Of a stretch of 64,000 bases of DNA, positions 12,208-22,506 are shown piece after piece. The notes under the pieces are model-generated. The model was not told where the DNA came from and made no database searches. It saw only the letters and a list, made by a program, of their open reading frames with translations. Position numbers and translations under genes: made by a program. The stretch comes from Euptelea pleiosperma (taxonomy: Eukaryota > Streptophyta > Magnoliopsida > Ranunculales > Eupteleaceae), in the NCBI GenBank assembly GCA_035048495.1, contig CM068553.1, forward strand, positions 14,819,190 through 14,883,189. The letters run 5' to 3'. Every line of letters begins with the position of its first letter. The first letter of the stretch is position 1.

Positions 12208-12977
12208 CTATCTCTATGAGGTGATTGAGGATGAAGATTTGGTGGATAAGTACAAATTTGTCAATCCTACCACCATCCATTGGGATGTAAAGAATGATTC
12301 CAACCCACAAAAGTTTGCAGATTTATTGGTCACAATGAATGACGAGGCATTATATTTTCTTCCTATAATCACAGAGTAAATATCTTTATTATATTACAGT
12401 TCCAAACATATTTGGATGTACTTAATTATTTTGTATTAAATTATTAAATTAACTTGTTCTTTTTTTGTTCAATTTTAGGAGTCACTGGATCTTGGTTGTT
12501 ATTGATCCCTCAAATAATAAGTTTTATTGGCTCGATCCATCCGAAGGTCAAAAACATTGTCAAGAAGCAAGTTTATTACTATTATGACTCTATTTCACGT
12601 AATTCTAATACACATATAATTTGAATGTTTGAACTTCAATTTTTAAGGGCATTTGAAAAACTGAAAGAAGATGGGATACAAAGGGCACAACCGGCGTGGA
12701 TATCTGTGAAGGTAAATTTGTAGTTTTTGTGGATATCGGTGAAGGGAAAAGTCAATTCTACGGATTTAAGATGACTGACTTTTAATCATGACATACTTGA
12801 TTGCAGTGTCCTAAACAACTTGATTCAAAGTCATGCGGATTTTTTGTGATGAGGTACATGAAAGATCTCATCGAGGATAAGAGCGGCGGGTTGCCAATAA
12901 ACAAACGGGTTGCCATAACATCAAAGAGGACATACACTCAACATGAATTGGACGACGTTAGATTGGAGTGGATTTAA
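12208..12977 (+). pseudogene. CACTA second ORF, 3' part: Ulp1/C48 cysteine protease domain
   Basis: Exons 12208-12375, 12479-12570, 12648-12711 and 12807-12977 join in frame with GT-AG ends and finish at TAA 12975. The reading is LYEVIEDEDLVDKYKF, then HWILVVIDPSNNKFYWLDPS, FEKLKEDGIQRAQPAWISVK and QLDSKSCGFFVMRYM. The His of HW, the Asp of WLDP, the Gln of QLDS and the Cys of SCG occupy the four positions of the Ulp1 (SUMO/deSUMOylase-like) active site. In plants such domains are carried by many transposons; whether they act on SUMO there is not settled. This domain looks undamaged, but it is the tail of a gene broken upstream by a stop, a lost splice site and an insertion. A stand-alone transcript from an internal start cannot be excluded. 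Confidence 0.8.
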
Positions 12978-13102
12978 AAACAACATTCATTTGAGATTCA
13001 GAACACCAAAATATCAAAATCAACTTCATTAATCATCAAAGAGTGCGTACATAAATCAAAATAACAGAAATATAGAAAGCATATAAAGGGTTGAGAGATG
13101 AA

Positions 13103-13499
13103 GGGGTAAGGGAAAGAAACGTCCATTGAAATCTCAGAGCTAAGGGCACTACCGATCAAGAAGAAGATCGTCTAAGACTTCGATGAATGCTTCAATCAAG
13201 AGAAGAGTTTTGACAGAGAAGCATCCCATGACCTTTGGAGCTAACGCGCTACCGATCAAGAAGAGGACTGTCCAAATTTCATGGAATGCTGCTTAATCGA
13301 GAGAAGGGGTAAGGGAAAGAAACGCCCATCGAGATCTCAGAGCTAAGGGCAATACCGATCAAGAAGAGGATCGTCCAAGACTTCGATGAATGCTTCATTC
13401 AAGAGAAGGGTTTTGACAGAGAAGCATCCCATGACCTTTGGAGATAAGGGCGTTACCGATCAAGAAGAGGACCGTCCAAATTTCATGGAATGATACTCA
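13103..13499. repeat. Two-copy tandem repeat, period 203 bp
   Basis: The block that starts GGGGTAAGGGAAAGAAACG at 13103 restarts at 13306 and is about 90% alike over roughly 195 bp. Inside each unit a shorter phrase (CGATCAAGAAGAGGA...TCCAA) occurs twice, so the unit itself is partly duplicated. No open frame spans it. It lies just beyond the stop of the CACTA protease ORF. Confidence 0.8.
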
Positions 13500-13639
13500 A
13501 GCATTATAATCCACATCGGATCTTACCGGCCGACAAGGTAGATGTGAATTGGCAAATGTACGATGATGTGCCCTAAGAAGCTCACATTTTCACTTGGCGA
13601 AAGGAGTCGGCCAAGTAAATAGGCGATCGGCCTGAGAAG

Positions 13640-14940
13640 ATAGAAATGATCTAAAGAGAGAAAATAGAAGGTAGAGAGAGAAAGTAGAGAGAGAATATGG
13701 AATTAGGGATGTCACATCCCTTCCATGTCATTTAGAAAGAGAGGAGATCTAGAGAGAGAAAGTAGAATTCTAGAGAGAGAAATGAGAAGAAGAGAGAGAA
13801 AGTACATTGAACACTTGCCTCAGGAGTGAACGAGTGGTAAAGGTTGACCCATGGGAATGTTCCAAGATCGGCCAATGATGGTCGGCCAAGATGATTCCAA
13901 TGATGGTCGGCGATTCTATCCGTGGCTTGTGCATGATGATGATGAGAACACCGAAGGAGGCCGCAAGTGGGTTGGAGATTGCAGTAATGTGGGGGCTAGT
14001 TCTTGGCAAGAGATGGTTGCTGGTTTGGCCAGCAACTGTTCAAGACTGACTGGCCAAGGGAGGGGCTAGTCACATGATACATGTGACTTCCGACTGTTGA
14101 CATGGCCAAGAGCTGCTGGTGAGCATGCTGGTGGAAGGAAAGAGGACTGTTCCTCACCAAAAATGAATGGCAACTTGCAGGCGAGGCACAACAGCCAATG
14201 GATGAGAGCACCGTGATGGTGCTGGTGGTGTGAAGGACATAAAGAGGGCAGCACCGTTTGGTGCAAGGCCAGTGATGAAGTTGTTGGTGCTGCAGTGGTT
14301 GCATGGGTGTGAAGGCATGCACACCAGCAAGAGGAGAGGATGTGGTGGTGAGCTGTGGGCTGGAAAAGATGGTGTTGTAGATGATGATGGCCTGCACACT
14401 TGCAGGTCGTTAAACGACAGCAAGGAAGATGTTGTGGAAAGGATTGAGAGGAGCGGTCTGAGGTGGAGATAATGGACGATGCACCCTTGCTAGTTCGACC
14501 AGCAAGGTTCTTTGCTTCCTGTGATGAAGAGAATAGCACCTACAGGTACTCACGACAGTTGCAATGCTCTTGCACGGTGGAGGCACTACAAGCATGGTGG
14601 TGATTGGCTGAGTGCTCTAGGAGAAAATGGAGGGGTTAGGACTGCTAGAGAGGAGAGAGGGATTTGCGACTCGGTTTCTACCTAGTGTTGGTGTTAACTT
14701 GGAGAGAGAGGCCATGGCTTGCACAAAAGTGCGGTCCATTGAGTAGCAGGTTCCGTCGATTTTAATGGAAGAACCGGCCTGCAATTGAAGCTTAGTCTGT
14801 AAGTATGGCCAGCACCGTGATGGGGAGGTTCTCCTATGCTGGAGAAGATGGAGGAGAGCAAAAAACCCATGGGGGTTTTGGTGGTTGAAGACGGTGGTGC
14901 AGGCTACGGTAAACATGGCCAAGTGAGGCCGCAAGTTATT
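13640..14940 (-). mobile_element. Probable fragment of LTR family 1 (middle part)
   Basis: AGAGAGAGAAAGT runs (13650-13800) pass into a stretch rich in tgcag, ggtgg and ggcca words, as in the minus-strand middle of the intact copies at 8352-11325 and 39214-41982. Neither terminus of the family is visible, so the boundaries are approximate. Long minus-strand frames here are His/Ser/Pro-rich low-complexity and are not taken as genes. Confidence 0.45.
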
Positions 14941-14964
14941 GGAGGAATGCCCTGAATGGAGGTG

Positions 14965-15808
14965 CTCTTCAAATGGACACTCTAATAAATAAACATTTTA
15001 TTCTTTCTCTTGAAGTATTGAGTCACTCTGTATCTCTGTGTGTGTTTAGAGAAGGTATAGAAGGGTTGTATTTATAGAATTTGTGACCCTGAGTCGTGTA
15101 GAACATTAGGGAGTGGAACCAAGAATTTTGGATTTGAGAAAGACTGAGATTGTGCTAAGTCCAATCGATTGTACTCTGGGTCCAATCGATTGGGCAAGTG
15201 TCCAATCAATTGGTCTCAATAAAGTTTCTATTCCGTAGGCTCTAATCGATTACACAGAGGTCTTCAATCGGTTGGCCTCAAATAAATTTCTGTCCCGAAG
15301 GCTCCAATCGATTTTACAGAGGTCTCCGATCGATTTGGCTTTGATTATGTTCTGCCTCGTAATCTCCAATCGATTTCATAGAGTCTCCAATCAATTGGGT
15401 ATATATTCTGTTCTACCTTGTAGCTTCCAATCTATTTAACAGAGTCCTCCAATCGATCAGACTCTCCCATAAGTCAATATCTTTGACTCAGACTCGAGTC
15501 TGTCCCATGACCAGGTTTGACCATTATATTTTATTCATTTTAAACCTATTCTTATGGCCACTAAGTCACTTACTTTCCTAATCGAGCAAACATAGTCTTT
15601 AACCAACAGATGGGCAGTTACTCAGATGACTTCTGTCGTCAACCGCCTAATTCTTGTTGTCTCTGTCTTCTAGTCTTCAAGTAGTCGGCGAAGTATGCGT
15701 ACCACGACATCTCCACACTACACTTGTGCTCGTAGGAACGGTTACAAGAATATTTTTATGTCAAACAGAATCTTTGCCAAATTGAATATGAAAATATTCC
15801 TTACTTCT
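14965..15808 (-). mobile_element. LTR family 2 fragment with CCAATCGATTGG repeats
   Basis: Read on the minus strand this matches the start of the solo LTR at 59336-60868. The same order is found: GTAAGGAATATTTTCATATTC, a cluster around TGTCGTGGTACGCATA, the CCAATCGATTGG-like array (15170-15460, about nine motifs) and the AATGGACACTC end of the match. The outer end at 15808 agrees with the 5' terminus of that LTR; the 3' half is missing. Confidence 0.75.
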
Positions 15809-16398
15809 AACCACCATCCGATTACCCATCATTATTCCCCTCCATCCAACGGTTCATCTTCATCATATCACTTCATTTTAGGAAAGAAACCCATGGTTTC
15901 TACATTAGGAAACCCATACCCACTAACGTTCAAAATAGAGGAAGAAAAAGTCTCACTTATTTTTCACCCAAAAATATCCCACAATCTTATCCCACGGTTT
16001 CTAAAACCATTTTCCACTCCTCTTTCCCCCCTCCATTAAATAACTCACCCAACCGTTGGATCTCTCTAGATCCAATGGTTCTCATTTCATCAACAACTAA
16101 CCTATCTCTTCCTATCCATAGCTATAAGAACCCACGGTCTCTCTTGCTATTTTGGTTCTGTCCCACCTCACTTCTCTAACATGTTCTTTTCTCAATCCCT
16201 TCCCTATCTCTTCTTTCACCCTCTCACAACCTGCAACTTGTAGGTTCTAATCTGCACACCCTGATCCACCACCGTGCCAACAACCACCACGTGAGTTCTA
16301 GACCTTATTCCATGTCTGCATTTCATCTTTTCCAAGGGTGCACCAGCCTCCTGTTACCATATCTTTCATCACCAAGCAAACCAGCATCCCTTTGCTGT
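15809..16398. other. CT-rich stretch without a recognisable gene
   Basis: C/T-rich sequence with phrases (CTGCAACTTG, CACCACCGTGCC) like those in the middle of LTR family 1 copies. It may be a plus-strand remnant of that family. One 114-codon frame at 15695-16039 is proline/serine/histidine-rich and crosses the family 2 boundary, so it is not credible as a gene. Confidence 0.4.
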
Positions 16399-19086
16399 TG
16401 ATATTCGCTTAAAAGTACTTATTTTAAGCAATTATCCTTTTAGCGTTGTCACATTCTCCTATGTAAAACTCTATTTTTCATTGATTTTTTCACGTAAGAG
16501 TTTCTTCCATTGCTTAAAACACACTTTTTAGACAAAAATCGACTATTCACATGAATTAAACACATTTTTGGAAGTCTTCATGCAAAGCCATTTTGATTAA
16601 GTCTCATTAATTGCTTTTTTTATCGCAAGAAAACCGATTGGACAATTTTTATGGATCACAGGCCCACAACTGACTATCAGAGTCTAGGACTAAAGTTTAT
16701 GATCCAACAAGCTGAGGATATGAAGATGTAGGCTAAGTGCGGGAAGAGCCAGAGAGTCAAAAAAGCCTGAGGGAAGATCAAGAGAGAAGGAGAGCCAAGC
16801 ACCCAGAGAAGAGATTAAGGAGAATAAAGCTCAATCAACTAACACAAGATGAAGACTTCTCCAGTTGATAAAGCTTGCAGAAGACCAAGTCAAAGACCAG
16901 GGTTCAAGAACCTTTGTTAACATTTTCTCTTTATTTTTGTAATAATTTCTCTCTACTCTTTCTAAACCATCATTCTCTCTCTACTCTCAAATCTCAATCA
17001 TCTGATCTTTTCGCCCTTTGCAACCACTCAATCCTATGTCCTACCTTAGCCAATCTCCACCATATGATGATCCATCTAATCATCACCATCTTAGTCCACC
17101 ATCCGATCGGCAGTAGATCATTCGCCCGATCACCCGTTTTCCATCCGATTGTCATCCAATCCCATTCGACGGCTCGAGTTAAAGCAATATTTCTTTTCAC
17201 AAAATAGAAAAATTCTTTTAAAATCAAAATTTGGAAAGTTTTGAAAATCAATACACTCGATTTCAAAATAGCATCTTTTTGAAAATGATTTTTGAAGAAG
17301 ATTCCAAAAAATATTGTGAAAGAAAAATGCCATTTTTTGGTGGAAAATATTTTTGCAAAATGAATGGTTGACATCTTTTGAAGAAGAATCTCTCCCTTAA
17401 AAAGTTATTGTTATGCCTAATGGGGGGTTGAGGTGGCAAGTAATAGCCATACAAAAGGCTTGGAGGTTGGAAGTTTCCATGGCAACATGGAAAGTCTTTG
17501 GAGTCAAACCCCCCCCCCCCCCCAACAAGGAAAGTGTTGGACATTTTAGCAATAAGAATATTTCATTGAAGAAGGGCCCCACGTCCCATTCATGGAGGAA
17601 TGAACTTGCTGATTTGGGCAAGATTTATATAAACCCCTCTCCACGTTTTTTGAAAGGGGGGCATTCTTGCAATCTTTTCAAAAACAAACCCTTCCATGTT
17701 TTTGAAAAGGAGAAAAAGAACTCTAATCTCTTGCAAGCCGTCATCATCTCATTCTTCACTTAAGTCGTCTCCACCCTCTCCATCACGAACCCTAATCTCC
17801 ATTCTCTACTTCTCCACCTGCAGCACTCTAAAGAGCTCTCAACCGTCCTCACTCTCACCTTCTCCTTTCTCAAAGAAGAAAAAAAAGTAGAAAATAAAAA
17901 GAAAAATAATAATAAGAAGAAGAGAAACGAAGGAGGTCCATCCTCCATTGTTTCCACGCTTCTTCCCTCGCTGCCCACACCTGCAACGGTGCCCTCTGCA
18001 ACTACACCGGTGGCTGGAGCTGTTTCCACCATGTGCACCGCCGGCGTATTCAGCTGTTGTGCACGCCTCCACACAACCTGCTCCTCCCTTGGAGCCATCG
18101 CCCTCACCATTAGTTGATGGTGTTGCAAGCAACAACACCATTTTCTCCCCAGGATCCTTCTCCATCGTCTCTGCCTTAAGCCGCTTGATCTGAACCAAAC
18201 CTCACCACCTGCTCATTGTTACCGCATCTGCTATTGCGCCTCCACTCAACAGCCCAGGTGCACCACCACGTTCAACACCGCCTCCATCTACCCCCTTGCT
18301 GGTTGGACCTATACTTAAGCAAGCCGTTACCCCACCATTGCCAGTTCCTATCAGCTAGTCGTCCACAGGCAGCCACCATCTCCTTGCTGTCCATCAACTT
18401 ATGCGTCCCCAACCTACACTCCTCCAGCAAGATCACCACGGATGCTAGCAGTCTCACCTTCTTCCAATCGCACATCATCTCCATTTCTCAAAAAGACCTA
18501 GATCCAACGGTCCAGATTTCCCTTCATTAGCCTACCTACATCAAGGTAAGGATCTCAGGTAAGAGTACGTACGGTTCGTACCTCCCCTCCCACGTTCTTC
18601 TGCTCTCTTCTCCCTGGGCCACGTTGCATCACCTTTTCACGGGTCAACACACTTGGCCGATCTGTTTCATCCCTCTTTAGTTTTATTCTCTCTATCTAGA
18701 TCTTCTCAAGTGTTAGTTAATGTCCAATTTTTTTGCTTTATTTGTCTAAGCAATTTTGTTAATGTAGACACTTCTTTTTGAATTAATGCAAAGTATTATT
18801 TTTGGTTTTTTTTTATTGCTTTAAAAAAGATGATCTAATGCTCAATGATACTTGAACAAAAATAATTTTTTAATTCACTTAACCACCATTCCCACCCCTC
18901 CATCCATATCATTCATAGCATTTTTCGTGATTGTTTGTTTTAAATTTGCGTTAACTAACCAAGTGCGGATTCCGACCTACTACTATATATAATCTGTAAT
19001 TTTGCAGGAATTAAAGTGAGGATCGAAAATTAAAAATATTGTTGATTCAAGGGATTCCGTCCAACAACTGGAAAAACCTTATTTCA
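16399..19086 (+). mobile_element. LTR family 1 element, near full length
   Basis: It starts TGATATTCGCTTAAAAGTAC and ends with CCTTATTTCA. Flanking 5-mers GCTGT and GCTAC agree at three of five positions, so the target duplication is decayed or the two ends come from different insertions. Order inside: the TACTTATTTTAAG inverted motif and TCTCCTA(C/T)GTAAAA block, a tRNA-like segment (16856-16912), CTCTC runs, a C14 run at about 17509, a variable CT-rich middle, CTCTCTCTATCTAG near 18690, and the conserved right part with GTGCGGATTCCGACC and the terminal GG-TTTCC hairpin. No retrotransposon proteins were seen. Confidence 0.75.
16856..16912 (+). promoter_or_regulatory. tRNA-like A-box/B-box pair in LTR family 1
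   Basis: CCAGTTGATAAAGC resembles the tRNA D-arm/A-box, and GGGTTCAAGAACC, about 26 bp later, resembles the T-arm/B-box. The acceptor and anticodon stems do not fold well, so it is not a functional tRNA gene. Confidence 0.4.
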
Positions 19087-19325
19087 GCTACCCTTTTCCA
19101 CCGGACTGCTCATCACTCTTACCACAACGCATGCACCACCAAGAAACACATGATATGCATCCTCTCTTCTTGAGGCCTCAAAAATCATTGTCACCTGCAC
19201 GTTGCTCAAACCACTCCGGGCAACCTCTTTCTTGCAGACCTACAAAGAGAAACTCGACCGTTCCTCACCACTGCCCTCCTCCTTCTTCTCTATTTTCTAT
19301 CACCGCTCCTCACGAGCAGACAAAC

Positions 19326-21205
19326 TGATATTCGCTCAAAAGTGCTTATTTTAAGCAATTATCCTTCTAGCGTTATTGCACTCTCCTACGTAAAATTGCA
19401 TCTTTTATCAACATTTCTACGTAAGAGCTTCTCTCATTGCGTAAAATGCGCTTTTTCTTGTCAAAATCGTATATTTGCATGCATTCATATACAATTCTTT
19501 GATCCACATGCGAAGCCTTTTGTAGAAATCTCATTACGCAATTTTTCTATCGCCAGGAGCACTAACCGGACGATTTTGATGAAATACGGGCCTACAACTG
19601 ACTGCCAGAGTCTGGGACCAAAGCACAAGAGCCAACAGGCTGAGGATAAGAAGATATATGCCAAATGCTGGAAGAGCCAGAGAGTCGGAAAAGCCCGAGA
19701 GACGATTAAGAGAGAAAGAGAGACAAGCCCTCAAAAGAAAGACTAAGGAGATTAAAGCTTATCAACTAACATATGATGAGGACTTGCTCAGTTGATAAAG
19801 CATGCAGAAAACCAAGTCAAGACCAAGGTTCAAGACCCTCTACTAGCATTTGTTCTTTATTTTGTAATATTTCCTCTCTCCTCTCTCTAGATCCTCACTC
19901 TCTCTCTTCTACGTTTTTACTTAGAAAACCCTAATCAACCCAGCCTTCATCTCCTCTCCCCCTCTCCACCAAAATAACACCACTCCCCCAACATTTTGGA
20001 ATAAGAGGATTTTCCTTCCTCTTGCTGCCATTGTCGATCCTCCATCTTCATCAACACGTCCTCCATTTCCAAACCCCACAGCCTCCGTCTCCATTAACCC
20101 ATGTACAACAGCACACTGCCATGATCATCATCTCCACGCTGTTGTAAGGGTAAAGCTCCTAACTATTAACGACCTCTCCACATCTTGCTGCATTACTCCC
20201 CTCTCCAAGAAACCAGCAACCGTCCTCACTTCAGAGGAGGAAAAAAAAGTGAAAAGAAGAAGAGGAAGGAGAAGAGAGGAACGCCTCCTACCTGCCACAA
20301 GAGGGACGCCCCCCTCTTTCCATCACTGCTACCGCCCTTGCTGCTCTTCAACCCGAAGCCGCTCCCTCCATATCCACCTTCTTCCATGCTCCTAGCTGCT
20401 CCACACCACAAAAGCCCACCACATTTCTGCCATTAAAGACGGACCGCCCACCTCTTTCTCTTGGGCCTCTCCTAAAACCCCAGGCGTGACCCTCTTCTTC
20501 TGCTAGACCATTTCTCCCAAGCAAAGAAAAAAACTAGAAAAAGAAAATAAAAAAAAAGAAATAGAAGAAAGGGAAAAGAAGAAGTAAAGATGAGCGCACC
20601 TGGTTCTCCATTGCTGCCAACCTTGTTGCACACGTTGACCAAAACGGTGTTGCAACACTTGCTCTTTTACTCCCAAATCTCCAGCCAAGCTCATCAATTC
20701 ATTGCCCATGGCCGAGCAAGGTAAATCTCTCTAGGTTCATTCTATCTCTACTCTATTTTCTCTCTCTAGAAGCTCCCACTTTCTCTCTCTATTTTCTTTC
20801 CTTTTTTAGTTTAAATTAATTAAGTTTCTTTTTGCTTTCTAGATTCACTTCTTGTAATTTGCTTATTTCAATGAATAAATGTCGCTTTTAATTTTATTTT
20901 ATGTGCTTTCATTGTCCTTAATATATGTTAATTAGTGGATAAAAATATCTCTCAATCATGTTTTAAAAATCCGCTATTAACCACCATTCTCACCCCTCCA
21001 CACTCTTTAGTAGCATTATTCTGAGAAATGTTCGACATTTTATGTTCTTACACGTACTAACTAATCCCGAGTGCGGATCGACATCCGACACAAATCCCTA
21101 TACAAAGTCTGTAATTTTGCAGGAATTTTGAGTCTCGGATCAAATTACAAATCTTGTTGGAATTAGGATTTCCTTAACCAACGATGCAAAAAAACCCTAG
21201 TTTCA
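19326..21205 (+). mobile_element. LTR family 1 element, shorter copy
   Basis: It starts TGATATTCGCTCAAAAGTGC and ends CCTAGTTTCA; length 1880 bp. Flanks CAAAC (19321-19325) and CCAAC (21206-21210) agree at four of five positions, consistent with an old target duplication. It lies 239 bp downstream of another copy in the same orientation. That gap (19087-19325) is C-rich with no gene signal, so the pair is not a retrotransposon with an internal coding region. The right part carries GAGTGCGGATCGACATCCGA, shared by all complete copies. Confidence 0.75.
19784..19838 (+). promoter_or_regulatory. tRNA-like A-box/B-box pair in LTR family 1
   Basis: TTGCTCAGTTGATAAAGC is close to a tRNA D-arm, and AGGTTCAAGACC fits the B-box consensus GGTTCRANNCC. 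The pair is 462 bp from the element start, nearly the same offset as in the other copies. Confidence 0.5.
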
Positions 21206-21754
21206 CCAACAACACCACTGTAGCATCTCCTTCTTCTCCTAACACCCTGCAACTTAGGTTGCCGCCTTGCAGGCCGTCACCATCATCACCATGAGCACCT
21301 CTTTCCCTCCACAAATTCACCAACAAACCTACCTTGCTTCGCCCTCACAACCGTCTCCACCTGCTACACCATCAAACACTGTTCGGTCTTGTATCTCCAT
21401 GTTTCTGCAGTCTTGTCAGACTATAATTCCAGTCAACCGAGCCACCATCTCTTGCCGGACTGCTACGTGTTGCACTTGCAACTTGAAGCCTACAACTCGA
21501 CCTCCATCTCCTTCACATCACAGATTTGCTAGCCGTCTTGCAACTCTCTCTAGCCGACCAACAACCGCTCCCCTCCTTGCTGCATGTCTCCTCCTGCAAC
21601 TTTTGATCGTTAGCAACCATCCTCTCCATTCACTTGCATGCTTGCAAGACTGGCCACAGTTTGATTTTCTCTCTCTCCTTTTCTCTTGTAAGTCATTCGA
21701 GGTAAAGCTTCTCTCTTTCTTATTATTAAAATTAAGAAGTGAAAATTCTTCCCA

Positions 21755-21990
21755 TTCATTCATGAATCAGTGGGGCAGCAAGCATGTGCCAGGTGGCACC
21801 TTTCTATGTGCTCCACAGTTCCATGGGAAAAATGCTCCATAGACTAAATATTTATTTTTCATGTTTACCCTCCCTCGAGCATCATTTTGTGGGGCTGTAC
21901 ATAACACGACACCTAACACACTATTTCACGTCCACGAACAAATAATTGGCTTAACCCATGACAGACCTACACCAAAAACCTACCTGATTG
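21755..21990 (+). repeat. Intergenic block repeated on the other side of the WAKL gene
   Basis: The stretch with CATTCATTCATGAATCAGTG, CTCCACAGTTCCATGGGAAA and ATAGACTAAAT is a diverged direct copy of 29935-30120. The two copies bracket the WAKL gene and probably mark the edges of a tandemly duplicated WAK unit. Confidence 0.65.
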
Positions 21991-22027
21991 GTGATCTGTA
22001 GCCATTTGGTTTGTACACATACCCAAA

Positions 22028-22197
22028 TATAGCGTTCAATGCATGCCATAAATTTATGGCATTTCCGAAAGCCATGGTTGAACATCAGAAAAACATGGCA
22101 TAGACTTCTATGACATTTTTATGGCTCGCGATGAACACCATAAAAACTATTTTCTGGCATTTTTTGAACGCTATAAAAGGTCTTTCTCGTTGTAGTG
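22028..22197. mobile_element. CACTA-type terminus with subterminal repeats
   Basis: It ends TTTCTCGTTGTAGTG at 22197; the complement CACTACAACGAGAAA has the usual form of a CACTA terminal inverted repeat. Inside, ATGGCATAAA/TTTATGGCAT words and GAACGCTATAAA recur in both orientations as subterminal repeats. The matching opposite end was not found, so this is a truncated or very short element. Confidence 0.6.
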
Positions 22198-22200
22198 AGG

Positions 22201-22506
22201 GGAATCCTAATTTGAGGCAGAAACACCGTCGGATCACTTCTAATGTTGATGAAATTATATTGCAATGAAGGGACCCACAAAACACCATCCAATTGAACAC
22301 CACAGTAAATATATTAAAAACTTGTGGAGATTACACTTCATTAACACAGAAGAACGTGAAACTTAACAACAATAAAAATGATGATTCATTACATATATAA
22401 GTGGTATAATATTATATTTTACATAATAATTCAAACAATAAAAACCCAAGTGTTGAAATATACTAAGAGGATCTTATCGTCTTAGTGAAGATGGCTCCAT
22501 AAATGA
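22201..22506 (-). other. 3' flank of the WAKL gene, duplicated at 51425-51777
   Basis: Phrases such as TTGCAATGAAGGGACCCACA, CAGTAAATATATTAAAAA and GGAGATTACACTTCATTAAC recur in the same order downstream of the truncated kinase copy at 51.8 kb. The duplication that made the WAK copies therefore reached at least 300 bp past the stop codon. The 3' UTR is probably inside this stretch. Confidence 0.7.

Noticed and set aside
13996..14539. Long overlapping minus-strand frames rich in His, Ser, Pro and Cys
   Set aside because: They overlap in three frames, have low-complexity composition produced by ggtgg/tgcag words, and lie in a repeat shared with other family 1 copies.
16399..21205. A complete retrotransposon with two LTRs (16399-19086 and 19326-21205)
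   Set aside because: The gap is only 239 bp with no primer-binding site or coding sequence, and the outer flanks GCTGT and CCAAC do not match.
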